Shown: in pieces, positions 34,727 to 44,700 of the stretch
How positions within the stretch are numbered: the stretch's first letter is position 1
Layout: each line of letters begins with the position of its first letter
NCBI GenBank assembly: GCA_934140285.1
Contig: CAKPBI010000003.1
Coordinates: 124,001-188,000, forward strand
From: an uncultured Bacilli bacterium
GTDB lineage: Bacteria > Bacillota_I > Bacilli_A > ML615J-28 > CAG-313
Length of the DNA stretch: 64,000 bases
Reading direction: 5' to 3'
Notes under the pieces: model-generated
What the model was told of the DNA's origin: nothing
The model's database searches: none
Seen by the model: the letters and a program-made list of their open reading frames with translations, nothing else
Translations under genes and position numbers: made by a program

Positions 34727-35662
34727 TTAAAATCTGTAAAATCCTAAATCTCTAATTGAAATAGTAGATTTGTTATTATATGCAGTAAGAAGAAGTTGAA
34801 GTGCTAGAGTACATAAATCTTCACATATTCTTCTTTGTACATTACTTTCAAAACTCATAAAGTCTAAAGTAGAATCTAATGTATACCATTTTGAATAAAC
34901 ATAACCATCAAGAATGCCTTTATTCAAAGTACTTCCTAGAGAAACATATACAAAATTAAATCTATATTCTCCTTGATATGTACTAGGAAGATACATTCTT
35001 AATGTACAACTCTCATATGATTGAGTTAATTTTAAATCTACTCCCATATATAATCCCTTATTATCAATTCCATATGAAATAGTAATTTTACTTGCTGAAT
35101 TTGATGATGAGTTTACAACATAATATCTGGAACCAGCAGAATCAGTTTGTCCATAATGATTTACATTATTTCTCATACTTTCTGTAACCTTATTATAATT
35201 TAAGGGTAAAGCACTTTCGCTAAAGCAAGCTGTTACTTCCATATCTTGAGTAACACAAGCTAAACTTTCACTCCATCCGTAAAAATTATAGCTATAACTA
35301 ATATTATTATATGTTTCACTATTTCTTTTCGGAGTATCTCCAGCGTAAGTTACACTATCACCTTTAAATACGTATTTTGTTTCTAAAACAGTTCCATCAT
35401 AATTTTTAAATACAACTTTATATTTAGCCTCTGAAACATAAACTGCTGTATATGTAGTATCTTCATATATTGGTTCTAATGTCTTGTCCCAATGATCAAA
35501 TACAAGTTTAGTATTTGCATCAGTTCTAGTTATTGTTGGAGTATCTCCATTATAAACTGGAGTTGTTCCTTCAAGAATTTCTTCTTGATATAATACTATC
35601 AAATCAGTGTTTAAAAGTGTTACTGTGTAATATTTACGACTAACTTCTTTATTTTCTTCCTT
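34727..35662 (-). pseudogene. B-repeat surface protein lacking its 5' end
   Basis: The minus-strand frame is open from the codon after a TGA (35663) down to 34727 but has no ATG, signal peptide or usual start; the only candidate is a TTG at 35602 inside the first repeat. The protein shows two Listeria-Bacteroides (InlB B-type) repeats (YYTVTLLN...FDHWDKTLEPIYEDTTYTAVY and YKVVFKNYDGTVLETKYV), then a domain of ~150 residues that I do not recognise. A cell-surface protein without its export signal is most simply a truncated remnant, perhaps of a relative of the giant lipoprotein that starts 150 bases away in the opposite direction. Confidence 0.65.
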
Positions 35663-35816
35663 TCATATAATAAGACACAAAAAGAATATAATAACAAAAT
35701 AAATAAAAATTTATTAATAATGCAGAAAAATATATAAAATGTGTCTTATCTATAGAATGAAAGAAGATCAGATATTTTCTTTATTATTTCAATTATTTTT
35801 AGGAAAGAGGGAAACA

Positions 35817-37421
35817 ATGAAAAAAATTAAAAAAATCTTTTTTTACTTTTTACTTCTTTTTTTATCAACAATACTATATAGTTGTGGTAATAAAATAAAG
35901 TTTAAGGTAAATTTTATTGTTGATGATTCTATTTATGCAACCATTAAAACAAGTGGCAAGGAAATAATAGAAATACCATCAAATCCAAGCAAAGAAGGAT
36001 ATACATTTGAAGGATGGTATTGGGATAAAGAAATCTGGCTAAAACCATTTACTGCAAAATCACTACTTGAAGTAAGTTTATCTGAAAATATGAATGTTTA
36101 TGCCAAATTTATTGATAATGATGATCCGATAGGAACAGATTTAAAGATAAAAGATGAATTTAATCCAATATATAGTAAAGATGATAATTCTTGGTTCTTT
36201 AAAGTTTCTAATAATACTAAAATTTTTTCTATGTCAGATTGTGTTAATATTAGTAATAAATCAATTTGGACATTATCAAAAGATATATCGGGTAATGATA
36301 TTATAAGTAGTAAAACAATTGAGTTAGAACTTGGAAATAATGAGTATTATATTCAAGTTAATGATCAAGATACAAATAAAATTAAACAATATAAAATAAT
36401 TATTAGAAGAAAACCTATATATACTGTTTATTTTGATACAAATGGAGGATCAATATGTGAAATTAAATATGTCGAAGAAGATGATTATATTGAAGAACCT
36501 AAAACTAGCAAAATAGGATATACATTTAAAGGATGGAACTATAATTTTGCTAGTCCAATTACTGAAAATATGACAATTATTGCTGATTGGACTCCAAATA
36601 TTTATTCTATAAGGTATGATCCTAATGGAGGAGATATTAGTACAACATATGAGGAAGTAGAATATGGATCATTATTTATTCCAAAAGTTCCAATTAGAAA
36701 AGGCTATCTATTTAAATATTGGTATAATGATGAAATTATAATTCATGATAATGGAATATGGACATATCCATTAGATTTAGAAGTAAAAGCTATGTGGACT
36801 CCTTGCACGTATAAAATTAGTTATGAATTAAATGGTGGAAAAATGTTACATACATCTCCAAAACTATACTCATATGGTAGTTCAATTATAATTGAGAATC
36901 CAATAAAAGAAGGGTATGAGTTTAAAGGTTGGATAGTTAATGGAGAAATATATAATGTTAAAGATTATGAAATTTCTCCAACAACACTTGGTGATATTAA
37001 TCTTGAAGCGATTTTTGAACCCAAATCTTATAATATAACATTTGATACAAATGGTGGAAGTTGTAGAATTACAGAGCTAATAGTTAAATATAACGAAAAA
37101 TATTATTTACCAACACCTGAAAGGAAAGGGTATATATTTAAAGGTTGGTATAATAAATCAACACTTATTTCAGATGGAACATGGAAAAAAACTTCAGATT
37201 TAGTAGTAACTGCAAAATGGGAAACAATTAAATATAAGATTAAGTATAATTTAGACGGAGGACAAAATGTATTAAATCCTATGGAATATACTATAGAAAC
37301 CGATACAATTGTTTTGAATGATGCGTACAAAAAAGGATATTTATTCTTAGGGTGGACTACCGCAAGTGATGATATACCAAAAAAAATAAAGAAATTAAAA
37401 ATGGAACATTTGGTAATTTAG
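35817..37421 (+). CDS. Giant B-repeat surface lipoprotein, N-terminal part (ends at frameshift)
   Basis: The signal peptide ends in lipobox STILYSC; then come InlB-type B-repeats of ~70-75 residues (Y-x-I-x-Y-D-x-N-G-G ... P-x-x-x-GY-x-F-x-GW). The frame fails at an A8 run (37379-37386): as read, CCA AAA AAA ATA leads to a stop at 37421; with one more A it continues as PKKNKEIKNGTFGNLEFTAHFEPMTF into the next frame. I use ATG 35817 with GAAAGAGGG upstream; the track start at 35739 lacks a ribosome site. Together the parts would make a protein of ~1870 residues. Confidence 0.85.
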   Translation: MKKIKKIFFYFLLLFLSTILYSCGNKIKFKVNFIVDDSIYATIKTSGKEIIEIPSNPSKEGYTFEGWYWDKEIWLKPFTAKSLLEVSLSENMNVYAKFIDNDDPIGTDLKIKDEFNPIYSKDDNSWFFKVSNNTKIFSMSDCVNISNKSIWTLSKDISGNDIISSKTIELELGNNEYYIQVNDQDTNKIKQYKIIIRRKPIYTVYFDTNGGSICEIKYVEEDDYIEEPKTSKIGYTFKGWNYNFASPITENMTIIADWTPNIYSIRYDPNGGDISTTYEEVEYGSLFIPKVPIRKGYLFKYWYNDEIIIHDNGIWTYPLDLEVKAMWTPCTYKISYELNGGKMLHTSPKLYSYGSSIIIENPIKEGYEFKGWIVNGEIYNVKDYEISPTTLGDINLEAIFEPKSYNITFDTNGGSCRITELIVKYNEKYYLPTPERKGYIFKGWYNKSTLISDGTWKKTSDLVVTAKWETIKYKIKYNLDGGQNVLNPMEYTIETDTIVLNDAYKKGYLFLGWTTASDDIPKKIKKLKMEHLVI

Positions 37422-37444
37422 AATTCACAGCACATTTTGAGCCA

Positions 37445-40400
37445 ATGACGTTTAAAATTTATTATGATGTAAATGGTGGAAGTCAACTTTTAGAAAGTGT
37501 ATTGATTTGCAAATATAATCAGGAATATAAATTAGCACTTCCAACAAGGATAGGCTATACCTTTGAAGGATGGTATTACGAAAATGAAAAATTTAATAAT
37601 GGAATATGGACAGGTTTAAGTGATATTATATTAGTTGCTAAATGGTCAGTTATAGATTATTCAATTGTCTACAATTTAAATGGTGGAATATGTGATATAA
37701 AATTAATTGATAAATATAATTATGAGTCTGATGATATAATAGTAACAAAACCAACCAAAAAAGGATATACATTTGTAGGATGGAAAGTAAACGACCTTTC
37801 TGACTTAATAAGTAACTATACAATTAAGCATAATTCAACGGGAAATATAGAATTGATAGCTATATATGAAATTAATACCTATACAATAACGTTAGATGTT
37901 AATGGTGGAGATCCCTTGCTAGAGGACAAAATTTCTGTCACATATGATTCACCTTTCGAATTAGTAGTACCATCTAGAAAAGGATATCAATTTGAAGGAT
38001 GGTATTATAATACAGAAAAAGTATCATTTGGTATTTGGCAAAACGATTATAGTATTACAGTTAAAGCAAAGTGGATAATAATTAATTACAATATATCATA
38101 TGATCTTAATGGTGGGAAAAATAATTCAAATAATGTTACTAGTTATAATTATGAATCAAACGATATAAAAATATATTATCCGTTAAAGACAGGCTATACT
38201 TTTATTGGATGGATAATGAATGATAATTCAGATCTAGTTATGGATTACGTTATAAAACATAATTCAACTAATGATTTAAAATTAAAAGCGTATTATAAAG
38301 TAAACACTTACAAAGTTTTATTAGATGTTAATGGTGGAAATGAATTAAGTGAAAATGAGTATAGTATTGATTATGACTCAGAGTTTAATTTAGTAGTTCC
38401 AGAAAGAAATGGATATAATTTTGAAGGATGGTATTTAAATGAAAATAAAATAAATTCTGGAAAATGGACAATTGATGGAAATGTTACATTGAGAGCAAAG
38501 TGGAAAATAATAAAATATAATATTATTTATGTTCTTGATGAAGGAATAAACAACTCATTAAACCCACTAAGTTACACATATGATGATGAAACAATAATAT
38601 TAAAAGAGCCGAACAAAATAGGATATGCGTTTATAGGATGGGTGCAAAACAAATTAGAAGTGCCAAATAAAAATGTTAGTATTTTGCATAATAGTATTGG
38701 TGATAAAACATATTATGCAAAATGGAAAGCAAATAATTATAATATTACTTATGATGTTAATGGTGGTAATAAATTAACAAACAATATACAAACAGTAACA
38801 TATGACAAAGAAGTTAACTTATTAATTCCATCAAAAACTGGTTATAAATTTATTGGATGGTATAACAATGATGTAGAAATTAAAAGTGGAGTTTGGAAAA
38901 TAAATTCTAATATAACATTAAAAGCTAAATGGGAAGCAAAAAAATATACAATAATTAAACATATAGGTACATTTACAGAAAAAGCAGTAGTAACATATGA
39001 TGAAATGTATAATTTAGGAACTCCAAATAAAAATTATTATACATTTGTTGGATATTATACAAAGGAATATGGAGAAGGAATCAAGTATACTGATCAATAC
39101 GGAAATTCAATTAATAGATACACTGATGCAAAGGATATAGATCTATATGCGTTATTCACTTATACATTGTCATTTGTTACGAATGGTGGAAACAATGTAC
39201 CATCAATAACGCTAAAGGAAAATGAATCATTTGATAATTCAATAATTTGTAAAAAAGAAAATCGTAGTTTTGCTGGTTGGTATAAAGATACTCAATTAAC
39301 AAACATAGTAAGTAATGAACCATTAAAAACAATGACTTTATATGCAAAATGGGAAGAAGAAGTAATACCTTATTTTTTAAAGTATTCATTATCTAATAAT
39401 AGTGTAACAATTACAGGCTCAACATTTACTGGAGATAAACTAATTATACCAACGCATATTGGAGGATATGAAGTAAAGACAATAGGATCACGTGCATTTT
39501 CTGGAATGAAACTAATAAAAGAAGTATATATACCAGAGACTGTAACAGAAATAGGAAATTCAGCATTCTATGGTTGTAGTAAATTAGAAACAATAACAAT
39601 ACCATTTGTTGGAATGAAACAAGAAACTACAAACAGTAGTACAGCATTGTTTGGTTATATATTTGGAGGCTCAGATGGAGTATACCAACATTACCAACTT
39701 AGCACAGGAAAAGATGAAACTATTAAATATAGCATTCCAACCACAATCCAAAAGGTAAACGTAACAGTACAAACAGAAATTCCATATGGAGCATTTAGTG
39801 GATGTACTTTTATTAAAGAAATAAAAATACCAGAAAGTGTAAAAGAAATAGGAGCCTATGCATTTTATAATTGTAACAGTATATATAAATTAAATAGTGA
39901 AGAAGAAGGCGTTTTAAATATTCCAAAGGCAGTAATAAATATTTCTGATTATTCATTCTACCAATGTCAAAGCATTGAAGTAGTAACAATGGGAAATGAA
40001 CTTACAAATATAGGAGCTTATGCATTTTATGGATGTTCTTCAGTAGTAAAGTTTAATACAGAAAAAGTTAATAGTCTTGTTGTTCCAAATGGATGTCAAA
40101 CAATAGGATCACGTGCATTTTCTGGAATGAAACTAATAAAAGAAGTATATATACCAGAGACTGTAACAGAAATAGGAAATTCAGCATTCTATGGTTGTAG
40201 TAAATTAGAAACAATAACAATACCATTTGTTGGAATGAAACAAGAAACTACAAACAGTAGTACAGCATTGTTTGGTTATATATTTGGAGGCTCAGATGGA
40301 GTATACCAACATTACCAACTTAGCACAGGAAAAGATGAAACTATTAAATATAGCATTCCAACCACAATCCAAAAGGTAAACGTAACAGTACAAACAGAAA

Positions 40401-41428
40401 TTCCATATGGAGCATTTAGTGGATGTACTTTTATTAAAGAAATAAATGTTTTAGTTAATGCTGATTTAACATCAGAAAAATGTTTATACAATTGCGGTGC
40501 TGTTGTTAACAAAGTTTTACAAGAATATCCATATGTGCCATGGGATGGAAAAAAAGTTTCAAATATTTTGAATAAAGGATTAGGAACAAGTAATAGTCCA
40601 TATTTAATTGAAAATGGAGCTGATTTAGCATATATTGCTGAAAAAGTAAATAGTGGAGTTAGTTTTGAAGGTGTATACTTCAAATTAACAAGAAATATTA
40701 ATTTAAATCAACACGGTTTAGTAATTGGAATAGATGCATCTCATCCATTCAAAGGTATTATTAATGGTTGTGGATATAAAATTGAAAATTATAAACTCGA
40801 AACAAAAAACGCATATGCTGGTATATTTGGATATTTCGAAGGTACTATTGATAATATCGGATTTGAAAATTTATATTTATATTCAGATTGTGTTGATGAA
40901 AAATTATATGTAGGTATATTTGCTTATGTAGGAGCAAATGCTCATATTAGTAATATCTACGCTAGTGGAAAAATTGTAGGACAAGGGAAAAATATTACAT
41001 ATGTTGGTGGTATAGCAGGTTATTCGAATGGTATAATCGAAAATAGTTATTCAGCAGTTGATGTATATTCTATAAGCTTAGAATACATAGCTTATGCAGG
41101 TGGAGTTGTTGGATATCTTGAATATGGAAAAATTAATAATTCATTAACAATTGGTAAGGTTTCTGCTAAGGGAGCAACAACTCCATATAGTAGAAATGGT
41201 GGACTAGTTGGTTTCTCATCAGTAAATGCAATTATTAATAATTCGTATAGATCATTATCTCAAATATTGATAAGATATAATAATTCAAATTCCAGCTATA
41301 ATGAAATAGGAGAAACTATTGATGTTACTTCTATGAGAGCATTCGAAATTATTAACAAATTATTATGGGACACAAATATCTGGAGTTATAATTATAAGAC
41401 TCCTAAATTAGGAAAAGCTGCAATTTAA
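37445..41428 (+). CDS. Giant B-repeat / BspA-LRR surface protein, C-terminal part
   Basis: Reads from the frameshift onward in the -1 frame; 37445 is just the first ATG and has no ribosome site, so it is unlikely to be a true start. Order: about eight more B-repeats (to ~aa 580), a Pro/Glu linker, BspA-like leucine-rich repeats (TIGSRAFSGMKLIKEVYIP, SAFYGCSKLETITIP) containing an exact 207-codon-periodic duplication, and a C-terminal GLUG-like region (YVGGIAGYSNGIIENSYS, GGLVGFSS). No LPxTG or anchor at the end; attachment would be by the N-terminal lipid. B-repeat and BspA proteins are typically adhesins. Confidence 0.85.
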   Translation: MTFKIYYDVNGGSQLLESVLICKYNQEYKLALPTRIGYTFEGWYYENEKFNNGIWTGLSDIILVAKWSVIDYSIVYNLNGGICDIKLIDKYNYESDDIIVTKPTKKGYTFVGWKVNDLSDLISNYTIKHNSTGNIELIAIYEINTYTITLDVNGGDPLLEDKISVTYDSPFELVVPSRKGYQFEGWYYNTEKVSFGIWQNDYSITVKAKWIIINYNISYDLNGGKNNSNNVTSYNYESNDIKIYYPLKTGYTFIGWIMNDNSDLVMDYVIKHNSTNDLKLKAYYKVNTYKVLLDVNGGNELSENEYSIDYDSEFNLVVPERNGYNFEGWYLNENKINSGKWTIDGNVTLRAKWKIIKYNIIYVLDEGINNSLNPLSYTYDDETIILKEPNKIGYAFIGWVQNKLEVPNKNVSILHNSIGDKTYYAKWKANNYNITYDVNGGNKLTNNIQTVTYDKEVNLLIPSKTGYKFIGWYNNDVEIKSGVWKINSNITLKAKWEAKKYTIIKHIGTFTEKAVVTYDEMYNLGTPNKNYYTFVGYYTKEYGEGIKYTDQYGNSINRYTDAKDIDLYALFTYTLSFVTNGGNNVPSITLKENESFDNSIICKKENRSFAGWYKDTQLTNIVSNEPLKTMTLYAKWEEEVIPYFLKYSLSNNSVTITGSTFTGDKLIIPTHIGGYEVKTIGSRAFSGMKLIKEVYIPETVTEIGNSAFYGCSKLETITIPFVGMKQETTNSSTALFGYIFGGSDGVYQHYQLSTGKDETIKYSIPTTIQKVNVTVQTEIPYGAFSGCTFIKEIKIPESVKEIGAYAFYNCNSIYKLNSEEEGVLNIPKAVINISDYSFYQCQSIEVVTMGNELTNIGAYAFYGCSSVVKFNTEKVNSLVVPNGCQTIGSRAFSGMKLIKEVYIPETVTEIGNSAFYGCSKLETITIPFVGMKQETTNSSTALFGYIFGGSDGVYQHYQLSTGKDETIKYSIPTTIQKVNVTVQTEIPYGAFSGCTFIKEINVLVNADLTSEKCLYNCGAVVNKVLQEYPYVPWDGKKVSNILNKGLGTSNSPYLIENGADLAYIAEKVNSGVSFEGVYFKLTRNINLNQHGLVIGIDASHPFKGIINGCGYKIENYKLETKNAYAGIFGYFEGTIDNIGFENLYLYSDCVDEKLYVGIFAYVGANAHISNIYASGKIVGQGKNITYVGGIAGYSNGIIENSYSAVDVYSISLEYIAYAGGVVGYLEYGKINNSLTIGKVSAKGATTPYSRNGGLVGFSSVNAIINNSYRSLSQILIRYNNSNSSYNEIGETIDVTSMRAFEIINKLLWDTNIWSYNYKTPKLGKAAI
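39479..39825 (+). repeat. 347-bp exact direct repeat, copy 1
   Basis: Identical by eye to 40100-40446. It encodes a BspA-like repeat pair from TIGSRAF to CTFIKEI. The two copies are 621 bp apart, which is 207 codons, so recombination between them would delete or duplicate in frame. Confidence 0.95.
40100..40446 (+). repeat. 347-bp exact direct repeat, copy 2
   Basis: Second copy of 39479-39825. Lack of even silent differences means either a very recent duplication or ongoing gene conversion. Confidence 0.95.
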
Positions 41429-41532
41429 CAAAATTAAAATTTGTATTCTAATGACACTGAAAATTAATAGTTTAATAATAAAGATAATATATTTTATATT
41501 TTTTGGTAAAATAAATTAGTAAAATATTTAGC

Positions 41533-41568
41533 AAAAGACTTATTCAAAAGCATGAATAAGTCTTTTTA
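41533..41568 (+). terminator. Terminator of the giant surface protein gene
   Basis: AAAAGACTTATTCA (41533-41546) pairs with TGAATAAGTCTTTT (41553-41566), followed by T. The rest of the 41429-41795 gap contains only AT-rich DNA and the promoter of the next gene. Confidence 0.9.
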
Positions 41569-41718
41569 TTTGGATAATTAAACTAGTATAATTATGGGTT
41601 ATATAAGGTTTTTTTGTTACACCTTTAATATGTATATTCCTTATATTATATATAAAATTACTAGAATATGTGTAGATTAAATCATAAATATGACAAAATT
41701 TATACAAATTAGTAAAGT

Positions 41719-41753
41719 TGTCTATCGACAAATGATTAAAAAGATGATATAAT
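41719..41753 (+). promoter_or_regulatory. Promoter of the 1444-aa lipoprotein gene
   Basis: TCGACA (41725-41730), 17 bases, TATAAT (41748-41753), the same hexamers as the three RNA promoters. The -35 lies in a palindrome, TTGTC-TATC-GACAA, a possible operator. Confidence 0.75.
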
Positions 41754-41795
41754 TAAATTGTGTAAAACACAAATTAAAAAAGAGGAGAGAAAAAA

Positions 41796-44700
41796 ATGAA
41801 AAAGATTAAATTGTTAGGTCTATTTCTTCTTACTATATGTTTGTCACTTACTTTCTATGGATGTAAAGAAACAAACAAATACACAATTAAAGAAGTAAAA
41901 AAGGCCCAAAATGTTAAAATTGATAAAAACAAAGCAACTTTAAGTTTTGATGTTGATTCAAATGTTTCAACATTTGCCCTTAATAATATCATTATTAATA
42001 AAGGTACAATCGTTGTTTATGCTGAAAAAGAATGTAAAAATGAACTCACAACTCCGCTTGATTTAAAAAATGAAAAAAATGTATTTTATTTTAAGGTTAG
42101 ACTTAATAAAAATAATAAATTATTAAAAACGGTTTGGGAACTAACTATTAATAAGGTAAAATTATCTTCAACAACTTATGAACTTTATTCATTTGAAGCT
42201 CTTTATAATGTTGGTGATGAATTTAAAGGTGGCAAGATAAAAAAGACTGAAAATAGTGTAGTTGAATTTATTGACATTGAAGAATCAATGTTAACCGGAT
42301 TTGATACATCAAAAGCAGGAGAATATGTAGTAACTATTAAATATGAAGTATGGTCTACAAAAACTACTATTACAGTATTTCCAAAAGGCCAAATCTTAGT
42401 TCCAAATTATCCTGAAATTAGTGTTAGTGAAATTAACAAATCAACTATCTTTGATGAATTGATTAGAGTTGCCATTACCATTACTCATGGTGAACTTGGC
42501 GATGAATATGAAAAAGTAAAAGAAGAATTAATTAAAGAAAAAGCAACTGAAGCAACTTTATCACAAGCATTATCTACTGCATTATATGAAGCCGGAGCTT
42601 CTAGAAAACAACTAGATAGTTTATATGAATTAATAAATGCAACTTTTGAAGATTATGCACCAAAAGATGATGGTGAACTAAGTGACGCAATTGATAATAT
42701 CATTGATATGGTATCAAGAGCCCTTCAAATAGTTAATGGTTTAGATACAGTCTTATCAGAAAATCAAATTGGTATGATTACTTACACAATCATTTCTAAT
42801 AAAGTATATAATCGCGATGTAATTACGGAAATCCTTGAAACTTTCAAAGATGATCCATTAATTGATAAATGTAAAGAAATGTTTGAAAAAGGTAGTGCTG
42901 TAACCCTTGGTAGAAATGAATACATGTATCTTGGTATTACTTTATATAAAGAAGTAAAAATCCTTACAAGTGTTGATGCTGATTTTATTCCATCAGTAGT
43001 TAATGTAATTGATTATATTGGTAAAGTTACATCAGGAGAAGAAGTTGAGTTAACTGATGAAATCATTCAAACAATTAACAAAACAGGTGAACTTCTTGAG
43101 AATTTAGTTAACAAGGTTAATACAACTACTTTAGATACAGTTTTACAAATCGTCCTAAAAACTCTAGGTATTCATGCGGATGATCTTAAAGAACATATCG
43201 AAACTCTTGATACTATGAGATTAATAAAGAATATGCCAGGAATCTTAAACTTTGTAGGTCGCTACTTAAGTAAACTTACAAAAGATGATGAAGAAGGATT
43301 TATCAGTGTTGTAAAAGGAGTAAGTTACCTTGCATCTCCTCCATCAAATGTTGATGTAGTTGAAACTGGTAAAGTTTTAATTACTTTAATGAGAGAAATC
43401 AAAAAATGTTACGATACATTAACTCCTAAAGCCCAATTAGAATTAAAGACTAATGTATATGAAATCCTAAGTAATTTAGACAATCCAATCTCTCTTGAAA
43501 ATGTAATTACCTGCATTCAATATTATGCTAAAACTGATACATCTAATTATACTGCTGAAGAATATGGCGAATTATTAAGATCAATCGCATCATTAATGTC
43601 TCCAAATATTACCGCAGAAGTATATATGAAAAATTCAGTAATTGTAAAACAAAACGCAACTAAAGAGGAATTATTTGAAACCTTAAAAGCAAACATTGAA
43701 ATAACTGTTTATGATCCATCAGTGACTGATGGCAGATATGTATTAGATCTTCTAATTGATTACTTAAAATCATATGATACAACAATTCCTGGTTTAAATG
43801 TTGCGGTTATCGAAACAAAAGATATCAAGGTTAAAGTTCACTACTTAGTTGAACCACTTGAACCAGAATATGTATTATCTAATCGAGATTATGATGATTT
43901 GAACATGACATTAGTCATTGGTTTAGATGGTACTATTTATTTTAATTCTAACATCACGACTGTTTATGTACTTGAAACAATAACTGGTGTTATTTACAAA
44001 GAAGAAATTGATGGTTCAAACGTTAGAATTGCAAATCCTGATCTTTCATCAACAGGTAAGAAAACTTGTCTTGGCGAAATTGTAACTGAAAGATTTGGTG
44101 CTTTCTATTTACCAGTATCATATTATGTTGTTAATGTTAAAAATCCAGAAATAACAAAATTAGAAATTATCTTTGATAATAAGATTTTTAAAGGTGCTGA
44201 AAATGCAATTAGTGGAACTATCTATCTAACTTATAACTATGGCATTGCTGTTGAAATTGTTGAAGAAGATGAAGAAATAGTTAATAAATGGTATTATGAT
44301 AGTACTCGTTCATTCTTCTTTACAAAAAGTAACATCAGTGGTCTTGATACCAACAAAGCTGGTGTTCAAAATATTGCTATTACTATTGATAATGAAACAT
44401 TACCTCAAAAGACTTTCTATACAACAGTTGAAGTACTAGAACCAAAAGATGGTGAAAGAATTACCGGTGTTGAATTCTACTTGAAATCTATCTATGAAGG
44501 TGCAACCGACTATACAGAAGGATTAAGCATTTACATTAAGACTGTTGCTTATCAAATGGCAATGAATGGTTACACTTACAAGAAAGTACTTGATGAAATT
44601 GCTAGATATAATCTACCATATGAAATAAAATTTGAAGCCTTAGGTGAGATAAAACAAGGTACTGTAAAATTCAAACTTACAGTCAAAGATTTGGAAGTAA

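Noticed and set aside
34727..35602. TTG at 35602 as a true start of the minus-strand B-repeat gene.
   Set aside because: It is inside the first repeat, has no ribosome site, and would leave a surface protein without an export signal.
35739..35816. Upstream start of the giant lipoprotein at 35739.
   Set aside because: It would place 26 residues before the signal peptide and has no ribosome site; the ATG at 35817 has both.
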